From: Pseudomonadota bacterium
Lineage (GTDB): Bacteria; Pseudomonadota; Alphaproteobacteria; Sphingomonadales; Sphingomonadaceae
Direction of reading: 5' to 3'
NCBI GenBank assembly: GCA_023390675.1
Contig: JAEWCK010000192.1
Coordinates: forward strand, 1-7,494
Length of the DNA stretch: 7,494 bases
The translations under genes were made by a program, and so were the position numbers. Shown here piece after piece: positions 1-6,328 of the stretch (positions are counted from its first letter, which is position 1; every line of letters starts with the position of its first letter). Below the pieces are notes generated by a model. It had not been told where the DNA came from, did no database searches, and was given only the letters and a program-made list of their open reading frames with translations.

Positions 1-1327
1 GGGTAGCGTAATCGGTGAGCAGGTCGCCGTCCGCCTCGGCGTTGGTCCGCACCGCCGCACCGGCGTAGCGCGCCGCCTGCACGCCGCGCGCGACCGCCAC
101 TCGCGCCGCGACTTCGGCCGATCCCTCGGCGGGCGGCGGCAGGACGAGATCGGCGGCGGTCACCGGCTGGACCTCGACATGCAAGTCGATCCGGTCGAGC
201 AGCGGGCCCGAGACCTTGGCCTGATAGTCCGCCGCGCAGCGCGGGGCGCGGGCGCAGGCGAGCGCGGGGTCGCCCAGATGCCCGCAGCGGCACGGGTTCA
301 TCGCCGCGACGAGCTGGACGCGCGCCGGGAAGGTGACGTGCGCGTTGGCCCGCGCCACGCTCACCACCCCGGCCTCCAGCGGCTGCCTGAGCGAATCGAG
401 CACCGCCCGCTGGAACTCGGGCAGCTCGTCGAGGAACAGCACCCCCAGATGCGCAAGGCTGACCTCGCCCGGCTTGACGCGCAACCCGCCCCCGGTGAGC
501 GCCGCCATCGACGCCGAATGGTGCGGGCTGCGGAACGGCCGCGTCCGCGTCAGCCGCCCGCCCGTGAGCGTCCCCGCTACCGAGGCGACCATCGACACTT
601 CGAGCGCCTCCGCGGCATCGAGCGGCGGCAGGATGCCCGGCAAGCACGAAGCGAGCAGCGACTTGCCCGCCCCCGGCGGCCCGCACATCAGCAGATTGTG
701 CCCGCCCGCCGCGGCGATCTCGAGCGCGCGCTTGGCGGTCTCCTGCCCCTTGACCTGCGCGAGATCGGGCCCGAACTCGGGCGGATCGGCCTCGCCCGGC
801 GCGGGCGCGCCGAGCAGCTGGTTGCCCTTGAAATGGTTGAGCAGCCCGATCAAATCGGGCGCGGCGATCACTTCGACCTGGCCGGCCCAGCTCGCCTCAG
901 GGCCCTGCGCGGCGGGGCAGACCAGCCCCTTGCCGATCTCGGAGGCATGGAGCGCCGCGAGCAGCACTCCGGCCGAAGGCGCGATCCGGCCATCCAGTGC
1001 AAGTTCTCCAACCACGACATAGCCCGAGAGCGTCTCCGCATCGACCACGCCCATCGCCCCGAGCAGCGCGAGCGCGATCGGCAAGTCGAAATGCGATCCT
1101 TCCTTGGGCAGGTCGGCGGGGGAGAGGTTGAGCACGATATGCTTGGGCGGCAGCGCCAGCCCGATCGCCGCCATCGCCGCGCGCACACGCTCGCGGCTTT
1201 CGGCCACTGCCTTGTCGGGCAGGCCCACGACGACGAACTTCGGCAGCCCCGCGACGAGGTTGCACTGCACCTCAACGGCGCGCGCCTCGAGTCCCAGATA
1301 TGCGACGGTCGATACGCTCGCGACCAT
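1..1327 (-). CDS. comM: ComM/YifB-family magnesium-chelatase-like AAA+ ATPase, C-terminus missing
   Basis: I translated the minus strand from the ATG at 1327-1325. It gives 442 open codons to the window edge, with no stop. Family members are about 500 residues, so roughly the last 60 are outside. The N-terminal ChlI-like domain (about residues 20-150) carries LNLSPADLPKEG (67-77) and the FDLPIALALLG segment (80-90). The AAA+ domain has a Walker A GPPGAGKS (216-223), a Walker B GVLFLDE (295-301), the family motif FRSPHHSAS (265-273), the cysteine motif NPCRCGH (344-350) and LLDRIDLHVEV (376-386). ComM is known as a hexameric helicase promoting branch migration during natural transformation; the homologue is widespread, so its presence does not prove competence. 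A strong Shine-Dalgarno (GGAGG, complement of 1332-1336) sits four bases before the ATG, supporting this start. The gene is divergent from the rest of the window. Family assignment is firm; a role in transformation is inferred. Confidence 0.96.
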   Translation of the reverse strand, partial: MVASVSTVAYLGLEARAVEVQCNLVAGLPKFVVVGLPDKAVAESRERVRAAMAAIGLALPPKHIVLNLSPADLPKEGSHFDLPIALALLGAMGVVDAETLSGYVVVGELALDGRIAPSAGVLLAALHASEIGKGLVCPAAQGPEASWAGQVEVIAAPDLIGLLNHFKGNQLLGAPAPGEADPPEFGPDLAQVKGQETAKRALEIAAAGGHNLLMCGPPGAGKSLLASCLPGILPPLDAAEALEVSMVASVAGTLTGGRLTRTRPFRSPHHSASMAALTGGGLRVKPGEVSLAHLGVLFLDELPEFQRAVLDSLRQPLEAGVVSVARANAHVTFPARVQLVAAMNPCRCGHLGDPALACARAPRCAADYQAKVSGPLLDRIDLHVEVQPVTAADLVLPPPAEGSAEVAARVAVARGVQAARYAGAAVRTNAEADGDLLTDYAT

Positions 1328-1517
1328 GCCCCCTCCCCGCAAGTCCGGGCAGCATAGCGGCATTTCTCCGATGTGGAACGGATTGCCGCCGTTTCGGAGC
1401 AAGCGCCGCCGATTCGAATGGGGGGCGAACGCCAGCTGTCCTCCACCAGGCAACGATTCGCCGATGGGCTCGCTAGCGCGTCTTGCGTGGGCAACACACA
1501 CTCCCCACTTGGCCCGC
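1328..1517. other. Divergent intergenic region between comM and the PGPGW-like gene
   Basis: These 190 bases must contain the promoter of comM on the minus strand and probably one for the small membrane protein on the plus strand. I could not identify a convincing -35/-10 pair in either direction. The best comM -10 candidate is TATGCT (complement of 1351-1356), but no TTGACA-like box lies 16-18 bases upstream. No RNA gene or repeat is visible. Confidence 0.5.
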
Positions 1518-1847
1518 ATGCCCGTCCCGCGCAAACGCAGCCCGCTTGTCCGCAGCTCCCTGTTCGTTCTCGGGATCCTGATCATCATCGTCTCGCCGAT
1601 CATCGGGGCGATTCCCGGCCCTGGCGGGATCTTCGTGTTCGCGGCGGGGCTGGTGCTGGTGCTCCAGAACTCGGCTTGGGCGCGCGGGCATTTCGCGCGC
1701 GCGAAGCGGCGCTGGCCGAAATTCGGCCACTATGCCGACATGGCGCTGCGCCGCCGCAGCTTCCGCCGCCGCCAGCAGCGCGCGAAGGACGCGGCGCTGG
1801 CCGCCGCCGAAGCCGAGATGCTCGGGTTCGACGAGCAAGCGCGTTGA
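1518..1847 (+). CDS. Small membrane protein, PGPGW-like
   Basis: This predicted 109-residue protein starts MPVPRKRSPL. Two hydrophobic segments follow (about residues 13-31 and 35-50), joined by a short turn with the sequence AIPGPGGIFV (31-40). That turn resembles the signature of the PGPGW family of putative transmembrane proteins, whose function is unknown. The C-terminal half is strongly basic (RAKRRWPKFG, then RRRSFRRRQQRAK) and is likely cytoplasmic. A hairpin of two membrane helices with both ends inside fits the charge pattern. No Shine-Dalgarno is evident before the ATG at 1518. An in-frame ATG at 1464 would add 18 residues, so the start is uncertain. The TGA stop (1845-1847) is embedded in the TTGACT -35 box of the rpmH promoter. 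The reading frame and membrane topology are well supported; the family match is from memory of its motif. Confidence 0.75.
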   Translation: MPVPRKRSPLVRSSLFVLGILIIIVSPIIGAIPGPGGIFVFAAGLVLVLQNSAWARGHFARAKRRWPKFGHYADMALRRRSFRRRQQRAKDAALAAAEAEMLGFDEQAR

Positions 1848-1872
1848 CTTCCGCCGGGGACGCCCTTATGGG
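1844..1872 (+). promoter_or_regulatory. Predicted housekeeping promoter of the rpmH-rnpA-yidD-yidC cluster
   Basis: TTGACT (1844-1849) matches five of six bases of the sigma-70 -35 consensus. Seventeen bases downstream is TATGGG (1867-1872), which matches only the first three bases of the -10 consensus; weak -10 boxes are common in GC-rich alphaproteobacteria. Transcription would start near 1879 and give a leader of about 55 bases before rpmH. The -35 box contains the stop codon of the upstream membrane protein gene. The position and perfect spacing make this the best promoter in the window, but it is a prediction. Confidence 0.6.
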
Positions 1873-1884
1873 CACCCGACACGC

Positions 1885-1908
1885 GGCCGCCCCTGTGGTG
1901 GCCCTTTT
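1885..1908 (+). promoter_or_regulatory. Terminator-like hairpin in the rpmH leader
   Basis: GGCCGCC (1885-1891) can pair with GGTGGCC (1897-1903) to form a seven-pair stem with one G-U pair and a five-base loop, followed by C and TTTT (1905-1908). This looks like a short intrinsic terminator. It lies downstream of the predicted promoter and upstream of rpmH, so it could end read-through from the small membrane protein gene, attenuate the ribosomal cluster, or do nothing. The T run is short, so termination would be partial at best. Confidence 0.4.
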
Positions 1909-1923
1909 AGTTTCTAGATTCTC

Positions 1924-1927
1924 GAGG
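1924..1927 (+). promoter_or_regulatory. Shine-Dalgarno GAGG for rpmH, possibly shared with rnpA
   Basis: GAGG ends seven bases before the rpmH ATG at 1935, an ideal distance. It directly abuts the in-frame rnpA ATG at 1928 with no spacer. If rnpA starts at 1928, both genes use the same ribosome-loading site, and the rnpA start would be the poorly placed one. Confidence 0.6.
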
Positions 1928-2407
1928 ATGAGCGATGAAGCGGACCTTTCAGCCGAGCAACCTGGTGCGTGCGCGCCGGCACGGCTTCCGCGCGCGGATG
2001 GCGACCCCCGGCGGCCGCAAGGTGATCCGCGCCCGCCGCGCCCGCGGCCGCAACAAGCTGTCGGCGTAACCGTCGTACCGCTCGCGCGGCTCACGCAGCG
2101 CAAGGATTATCTCGCCGCAAATGCGGGGAAGCGGGCGCCCATGCCCGGCTTCGTTCTGCTCGTGCGCGCGCGCGACGATGCCGATCCGGTGATGCGGGTC
2201 GGCATTACCGTATCGAAGAAGGTCGGCAACGCCGTCACGCGCAACCGGATGAAGCGCCGGCTGCGCGCGCTGATTCGCGAGATCGTTCCCGCGCACGGCG
2301 TGCAGGGAGCGGACCATGTCCTGATCGGGCGCAATGCCGGCGTCGAACGCCCCTACGCCGACTTGAAGGGCGAGCTGGTCAAGGCGCTGGCGAAGGTCCA
2401 GCGGTGA
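1928..2407 (+). CDS. rnpA: Ribonuclease P protein component; start unusual
   Basis: RnpA binds the RNase P RNA and helps it recognise and cut the 5' leader of precursor tRNAs. The conserved core is clear: [20 protein letters not shown], then [16 protein letters not shown], then the RNA-binding RNR motif [15 protein letters not shown] with its first Arg codon at 2240, then [13 protein letters not shown] near the end. The start is the problem. Between the ATG at 1928 and the ATG at 2141 this frame holds no ATG, GTG, TTG or CTG, and a start at 2141 would delete the conserved N-terminal segment. I therefore give 1928: 159 residues, with a 48-residue Pro/Arg-rich extension read out of frame through the whole of rpmH. 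The alternative is a non-canonical start just after the rpmH stop, such as GTC at 2072 or GTA at 2075, giving about 111 residues, the usual size. The stop overlaps the yidD start by four bases. Identity is certain; the 5' end is not. Confidence 0.9.
   Translation: MSDEADLSAEQPGACAPARLPRADGDPRRPQGDPRPPRPRPQQAVGVTVVPLARLTQRKDYLAANAGKRAPMPGFVLLVRARDDADPVMRVGITVSKKVGNAVTRNRMKRRLRALIREIVPAHGVQGADHVLIGRNAGVERPYADLKGELVKALAKVQR
1935..2069 (+). CDS. rpmH: 50S ribosomal protein L34
   Basis: The predicted protein has 44 residues, beginning [20 protein letters not shown] and ending [10 protein letters not shown]. It is the typical very basic bacterial L34, full length, with the conserved KRTFQPSN start, RRHGFRARM centre (residues 14-22) and [13 protein letters not shown] tail (27-39). 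L34 is a late-assembling protein of the large ribosomal subunit bound to 23S rRNA. The start has a well-placed GAGG seven bases upstream. It is the first gene of the cluster behind the 1844-1872 promoter, and the rnpA core begins directly after its TAA stop. The gene may lie wholly inside a longer rnpA reading frame (see the rnpA entry). Confidence 0.97.
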   Translation: MKRTFQPSNLVRARRHGFRARMATPGGRKVIRARRARGRNKLSA

Positions 2408-2616
2408 TCGCGAAGCTCCTCATCCTGCTTGCGCGCGCGTGGCAGCTCGGCCCGTCGCTGATCCTGCCGCCCAGCTGCCGCTACCAGCCCAGCTGTTCGG
2501 CCTATGCAATCGAGGCGCTCCGCCGCTATGGGGCGCTCAAGGGCGGCTGGCTCGCCGCGAAGCGAATCGCCCGCTGCCATCCATGGGGCGGGCACGGCTA
2601 CGATCCTGTGCCGTGA
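2404..2616 (+). CDS. yidD: Membrane protein insertion efficiency factor YidD
   Basis: This 70-residue protein has the YidD hallmarks: a short hydrophobic/amphipathic N-terminus ([15 protein letters not shown]), the cysteine motif [15 protein letters not shown] (about residues 25-39), and the C-terminal [14 protein letters not shown], which ends the protein. YidD is a small inner-membrane-associated protein that assists YidC-dependent insertion. The start codon is GTG, overlapping the rnpA TGA in a GTGA arrangement, so translation is probably coupled to rnpA. No other start gives a conserved N-terminus. yidC follows after 19 bases, the usual order. Confidence 0.95.
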   Translation: MIAKLLILLARAWQLGPSLILPPSCRYQPSCSAYAIEALRRYGALKGGWLAAKRIARCHPWGGHGYDPVP

Positions 2617-2635
2617 GAATTTCCGGGGAATATCG

Positions 2636-4357
2636 GTGAAGGAAGACCAGAAGAATTTCGTGCTGTTCGCGGTGCTCGCCGCGCTCATCCTGTTCGGATG
2701 GCCGACGATCATGCACTGGGTTTTCCCGCAGCAGCCGCCCGCACCGACAAAAGTCGAGGGCGGCAAGACCGAGGTCAAACCAAACCCGAATGCGGACCCG
2801 ACCGCCGATTCCCCCAAGGCGATCCGCGATCGCGCGGTGGTGCTGAAGGAAAGCCCGCGCGTCACGATCGACACGCCCGCGCTCAAGGGCTCGATCAACC
2901 TGAAGGGCGCCCGGATCGACGATCTCGTCCTTCCCAAATACCCCGAGACGATCGCCAAGGGCTCGCCGCCCATCCGCCTGCTTTCGCCCTCGGGCACGGC
3001 GGACGCCTATTTCGCCGGCTTCGGCTGGCGCGACGACGGCCTCAAGCCGCCCAGCGCCGACACCGTCTGGCAGGCGAGCAGCAACGTCCTCGGCATCGGC
3101 AAGCCGGTGACGCTCAGCGCGACCAACGGCCAGGGCCAGGTCTTCCGCATCGAGCTGTCGATCGACGACGCCTATATGTTCACCGTCAAGCAGACGGTGG
3201 CCAACGCGGGCGCCGGCGTCGTCCCCGTGGCGCCTTATGGCTATGTCTATCGCAGCGGCGCGTTCAAGGAACCCGACAGCTGGACCGTGCATATCGGCCC
3301 GATGTCGGTGCACAACGGCGCGGCCGATTACGACACCAACTTCAAGGACCTCGACAAGGGCACCGCGTCGAGCTTCACCTCGAACGCCGCGTGGCTCGGC
3401 TTCACCGACAAATATTGGCTGACCGCGCTCGTGCCCGATCAGGCTGCGGTCGTCACCGGCCAGGTCCGCCCCGCGCCCAACAAGGCCTATCAGGCCGATT
3501 ATTCGCGCAACCCCCAGCTTCTGCCTCCGGGCAAGAAGATCAGCCACACCAGCCGCTTCTTCGCCGGCGCTAAGGAGACCGCACTGGTCGACCGCTACGA
3601 GGCGGCGGGCATCGCCAAGTTCGGCAATGCGATCGACTGGGGCTGGTTCCAGATCGTCGAGAAGCCGATCTTCTACTATCTCGACTGGCTGTTCCGCATG
3701 ATCGGCAATTTCGGCGTCGCGATCGTGCTGCTGACGATCACGATCCGCGGCCTGCTCTTCCCGATCGCCAACAAGCAGTTCGAATCGATGGCGCGGATGC
3801 GCGTGATCCAGCCGAAGATGAAGGCGCTGCAGGAACGCTACAAGGACGACAAGCAGAAGCAGCAGCAGGAGATCATGAAGCTCTACAAGGAAGAGAAGGT
3901 CAATCCGCTCGCCGGCTGCCTTCCGATCCTGCTCCAGATCCCGATCATGTTCGCGCTCTACAAGGTGCTGCTGCTGACGATCGAGATGCGGCACCAGCCC
4001 TTCGCGCTGTGGATCCACGATCTCTCGGCGCCCGATCCGCTGACTCCGATCAACCTGTTCGGGCTGCTTCACTTCACGCCGCCCAGCTTCATCGCGATCG
4101 GCGTGATCCCGATCCTGCTCGGCGTCTCGATGTATTATCAGATCAAGCTCAACCCGGCGCCGATGGACGAGATGCAGAAGCAGATCTTCGCGATCATGCC
4201 GTGGATGATGATGTTCATCATGGCGCCGTTCGCCGTGGGCCTCCAGCTCTACTGGATCACGTCAAACTGCATCACGATCCTTCAGCAGCGCTGGCTCTAT
4301 TCGAAGCATCCGGCGCTCAAGACGCCGCTTCCGAAGAAAGAAGCGAAGGCGAAGTGA
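2636..4357 (+). CDS. yidC: Membrane protein insertase YidC (Oxa1 family)
   Basis: This predicted 573-residue protein is slightly longer than the 548-residue E. coli YidC. It inserts inner-membrane proteins alone or with SecYEG. I start it at GTG 2636, because GGGGA (2625-2629) is six bases upstream and the protein then begins with the typical [20 protein letters not shown]; an ATG at 2504 in the same frame would run back through yidD. The first membrane segment (about residues 8-30) is followed by a Pro/Lys-rich linker and the large periplasmic domain (about 60-335). The conserved C-terminal core has four membrane segments near 355-380, 423-450, 483-505 and 517-550. The key groove arginine is Arg371 in [11 protein letters not shown] charged, Lys/Gln-rich cytoplasmic loop (about 390-420) forms the C1 helical hairpin, and the tail is basic ([10 protein letters not shown]), as in forms that touch the ribosome. 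All expected features are present. Confidence 0.97.
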   Translation: MKEDQKNFVLFAVLAALILFGWPTIMHWVFPQQPPAPTKVEGGKTEVKPNPNADPTADSPKAIRDRAVVLKESPRVTIDTPALKGSINLKGARIDDLVLPKYPETIAKGSPPIRLLSPSGTADAYFAGFGWRDDGLKPPSADTVWQASSNVLGIGKPVTLSATNGQGQVFRIELSIDDAYMFTVKQTVANAGAGVVPVAPYGYVYRSGAFKEPDSWTVHIGPMSVHNGAADYDTNFKDLDKGTASSFTSNAAWLGFTDKYWLTALVPDQAAVVTGQVRPAPNKAYQADYSRNPQLLPPGKKISHTSRFFAGAKETALVDRYEAAGIAKFGNAIDWGWFQIVEKPIFYYLDWLFRMIGNFGVAIVLLTITIRGLLFPIANKQFESMARMRVIQPKMKALQERYKDDKQKQQQEIMKLYKEEKVNPLAGCLPILLQIPIMFALYKVLLLTIEMRHQPFALWIHDLSAPDPLTPINLFGLLHFTPPSFIAIGVIPILLGVSMYYQIKLNPAPMDEMQKQIFAIMPWMMMFIMAPFAVGLQLYWITSNCITILQQRWLYSKHPALKTPLPKKEAKAK

Positions 4358-4374
4358 GCGGGGTTCTCGTCAAT

Positions 4375-4492
4375 CCTCCCCCGCAAGGGGGAGGTGGCAC
4401 GCGAAGCGTGACGGAGGGGGAGGAAGCACGCCGTTGCGTTCTGGCATCCTCCCCCTCCCCCGCTTCGCGGGACCTCCCCCTGGCGGGGGAGG
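4375..4492. repeat. REP-like mirror-image palindromic repeat pair between yidC and yihA
   Basis: The left unit has an eight-pair stem CCTCCCCC/GGGGGAGG (4375-4382 with 4387-4394, loop GCAA), then CACGC-GAA-GCGTG (4398-4410), then GGAGGGGGAGGA (4413-4424). After 22 bases the inverted right unit begins with TCCTCCCCCTCC (4447-4458), which pairs perfectly with 4413-4424. It continues with CCCGC-TTC-GCGGG (4459-4471) and an eight-pair stem CCTCCCCC/GGGGGAGG (4473-4480 with 4485-4492, loop TGGC). The whole can fold as one cruciform with five stems. Similar GC-rich palindromes are dispersed, noncoding elements in sphingomonads and related bacteria (from memory). It occupies nearly the entire 139-base gap, and its last arm acts as the yihA Shine-Dalgarno. 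Confidence 0.85.
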
Positions 4493-4496
4493 ATCG

Positions 4497-5132
4497 ATGA
4501 CCTTCGACGCCGACCAGATCGAATCCGCGCGCAAGACCTTCGCCGGCCCGGTCGCCTTCCTGAAGTCGGCGCCCGAGCTGCGCTTCCTGCCCGATCCGGA
4601 CGTTCCCGAGATTGCCTTCGCCGGCCGCTCGAACGTCGGCAAGTCGTCGCTCCTGAACGCGCTCACCGGCCGCAACGCGCTCGCGCGCACGTCGGTCACC
4701 CCGGGGCGTACGCAGGAGCTGAACTTCTTCGACGTCGGCGAGCCGCTCAGGTTCCGCCTCGTCGACATGCCCGGCTACGGCTTCGCCAAGGCGCCCAAGG
4801 ACGTGGTCCGCAAATGGCGCTACCTCGTGAACGACTATCTGCGCGGGCGGCAGGAATTGAAGCGCGCGCTCGTCCTCATCGATGCGCGCCACGGCATCAA
4901 GGACGTCGACCGCGAGATCCTCGACATGCTCGATGCCGCGGCGGTCAGCTACCGCCTCGTCCTCACCAAGGCCGACAAGATCAAGGCGACCGAGCTGACC
5001 GACGTCACCCAGCGCACCGCCGACGAAGCCCGCAAGCGCCCCGCCGCGCACCCCGATATCCTCGCCACCTCGAGCGAGAAGGGCATGGGCATCCCCGAGC
5101 TCCGCGCCGCAGTGATCGAAGCGATCGGCTAG
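4497..5132 (+). CDS. yihA: Ribosome biogenesis GTP-binding protein EngB/YihA/YsxC
   Basis: This 211-residue TRAFAC-class GTPase has all its motifs: G1 GRSNVGKSS (43-51), switch I region [13 protein letters not shown] (66-78), G3 [11 protein letters not shown] (90-100), G4 TKAD (157-160) and G5 TSSEKGMG (191-198). The family's usual DLPGYGYA reads DMPGYGFA here, a conservative change. EngB is needed for late 50S subunit assembly, which fits its place behind rpmH and rnpA. The ATG at 4497 is chosen because GGGGGAGG (4485-4492) lies four bases upstream and the protein then starts at the usual point. The frame is open further up to an ATG at 4434, but that extension would be translated repeat sequence (Pro/Gly-rich) and is not credible. 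In several alphaproteobacteria argB follows this gene; here it does not. Confidence 0.96.
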   Translation: MTFDADQIESARKTFAGPVAFLKSAPELRFLPDPDVPEIAFAGRSNVGKSSLLNALTGRNALARTSVTPGRTQELNFFDVGEPLRFRLVDMPGYGFAKAPKDVVRKWRYLVNDYLRGRQELKRALVLIDARHGIKDVDREILDMLDAAAVSYRLVLTKADKIKATELTDVTQRTADEARKRPAAHPDILATSSEKGMGIPELRAAVIEAIG

Positions 5133-5178
5133 CTTTACCGCAAGCCGCCACCGCGCCATGATCCGCGCGGGAGGTGCA

Positions 5179-6282
5179 ATGACGGAAATCCAGAACAAGC
5201 GCCTCGCCGGGCTCGACCTGTTCCGCGGGCTCGCCGTCGCCGGGATGATCATCGTCAACACGCCCGGCTCGGGCGAGCATGTCTGGTGGCCGCTCGATCA
5301 CGCCGCGTGGCACGGCTTCACCCCTACTGATCTCGTCTTCCCCGCCTTTCTCTGCGCGATGGGCGTCGCGCTTGGCCTGTCCTTCCCGCGCAAGGTCGAC
5401 GGCGCGCTGTGGGGCCGCATCCTCCGTCGCACGCTGCTGCTGATCGCGATCGGCTGGGCGTGGCAGATGCTCGCGCGCCCGGGGATCGAGACCTTCCGCA
5501 TCTACGGCGTCCTTCCCCGCCTCGGCCTCTGCTACGGCCTCGCCGCCGCGCTCGCGATCCTCACCGCGCACCGCGACGCGCAAGGCCGCGCCCGGCTCAG
5601 CCCGACCGCGCTAGCCATCGCCACGCTGATCATCCTCGCCTGCTATGGCGCCGCGCTGACGCTCGGCGGCGACTATAGCCCGGAGGGCAATCTCGCCGGC
5701 TATGTCGACCGCATCACCATCGGCACACATCACATGTGGCGCTTCGGCACCGACGCCGCGGGCAATGTCGTCTACGATCCCGAGGGGCTGCTCTCCACGC
5801 TCCCCGCGCTCGCCAATGTCTTGCTCGGCGTGCTCGCCGCGCTCGCCTGGAAGGCCGCGCCCGATCGCGCTCCGCTCCGCATCGCGATCGCCGGCCTCGC
5901 CCTCGCAGCGCTCGGCCTCGCGCTCTCGCCCGTCATTCCGCTCAACAAGCGGATCTGGACGAGCAGCTACGCCCTCCTCTCATCGGGGCTCTCGGCGCTG
6001 CTCTTCGTCGCCTGCATCCTCGCGGCCCGCGCGCCCGCGCTGAAGAACGCGCTCTGGCCGCTCGACGTGTTGGGCATGAACGCGATCCTCGGCTATATCG
6101 TCTCGCTGCTCATCGGCCTCGCCGGCATGCGCTGGGGCTTCCAGAAGACCGGCTTCGACGCGATCGACGGCCTGATCCACGCGCCCTTCCTGTCCTCGTT
6201 CCTCTATGCGTTCGCCGTGTTGCTCGTCGTCCTCGCGCTGCTCGTCCCGCTACACCGCAAAGGCATCCACCTCAGGCTGTAA
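5179..6282 (+). CDS. Heparan-alpha-glucosaminide N-acetyltransferase-like (NagX/DUF5009-type) membrane acyltransferase
   Basis: This predicted 367-residue integral membrane protein has about nine to ten hydrophobic segments. Family motifs in order are RLAGLDLFRGLAVAGMIIVN (residues 8-27), LDHAAWHGFTPTDLVFPAFL (39-58), YGVLPRLGLCYG (109-120), YDPEGLLSTLPA (199-210), PLNKRIWTSSYALLSSG (254-270) and LGMNAILGYIV (298-308). Eukaryotic HGSNAT moves acetyl from cytosolic acetyl-CoA across the lysosomal membrane onto terminal glucosamine through a membrane histidine; His41 or His45 is the candidate here. Bacterial NagX-type members are often beside N-acetylglucosamine genes, but none is visible here, so the acceptor is unknown. 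The ATG at 5179 follows GGAGG (5170-5174) by four bases; an ATG at 5158 in frame lacks this and adds seven non-conserved residues. The gap from yihA is 46 bases without a terminator, so read-through is likely. Family firm, substrate unknown. Confidence 0.85.
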   Translation: MTEIQNKRLAGLDLFRGLAVAGMIIVNTPGSGEHVWWPLDHAAWHGFTPTDLVFPAFLCAMGVALGLSFPRKVDGALWGRILRRTLLLIAIGWAWQMLARPGIETFRIYGVLPRLGLCYGLAAALAILTAHRDAQGRARLSPTALAIATLIILACYGAALTLGGDYSPEGNLAGYVDRITIGTHHMWRFGTDAAGNVVYDPEGLLSTLPALANVLLGVLAALAWKAAPDRAPLRIAIAGLALAALGLALSPVIPLNKRIWTSSYALLSSGLSALLFVACILAARAPALKNALWPLDVLGMNAILGYIVSLLIGLAGMRWGFQKTGFDAIDGLIHAPFLSSFLYAFAVLLVVLALLVPLHRKGIHLRL

Positions 6283-6290
6283 ACGCCCCG

Positions 6291-6328
6291 GTAACCATAT
6301 TAACCTATGTTTCCAACATCATGGAAAC
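6291..6328 (+). promoter_or_regulatory. Tandem TAACC boxes and a dyad over the chemotaxis gene start
   Basis: GTAACCAT (6291-6298) and TTAACCTA (6300-6307) form a nine-base-spaced direct repeat. Each resembles the alphaproteobacterial CtrA half-site TTAACCAT, though the spacing is not the full TTAA-N7-TTAA site. Immediately after, GTTTCCA (6309-6315) and TGGAAAC (6322-6328) form a perfect seven-base inverted repeat with a six-base centre that includes the A of the start ATG (6321). This AT-rich patch stands out from its GC-rich surroundings. A regulatory role is inferred only. Confidence 0.4.

Noticed and set aside
179..1357. Long plus-strand frame of 392 codons opposite comM, Arg/Gln/Asp-rich
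   Set aside because: It is the antisense shadow of comM. Its product is low-complexity, has no recognisable motif, and the opposite strand encodes complete AAA+ signatures.
1868..1930. ATG at 1868 as a still earlier rnpA start
   Set aside because: It lies within the predicted -10 box, so it would precede the transcript start; it also lacks a Shine-Dalgarno.
2537..4072. Minus-strand frame of 511 codons opposite yidC
   Set aside because: A GC-driven antisense frame: product is rich in Arg, Asp, His and Val with no domain, membrane segment or ribosome site, while yidC is fully recognisable on the other strand.
4434..4496. Upstream ATG at 4434 as the yihA start
   Set aside because: The extra 21 residues are translated repeat DNA, and the ATG at 4497 has the properly spaced GGGGGAGG.
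5151..5170. Inverted repeat CCGCGC/GCGCGG between yihA and the acyltransferase gene as a terminator
   Set aside because: No T run follows; the next bases are the acyltransferase Shine-Dalgarno. A short GC palindrome is expected by chance here.
4317..5261. Minus-strand frame of 314 codons across the repeat and yihA
   Set aside because: It runs through the palindromic repeat and antisense to all five GTPase motifs; no conserved feature of its own.
6306..6311. TATGTT as a -10 box for the chemoreceptor gene
   Set aside because: No TTGAC-like box lies 16-18 bases upstream; that position reads GC-rich sequence just after the previous stop codon.
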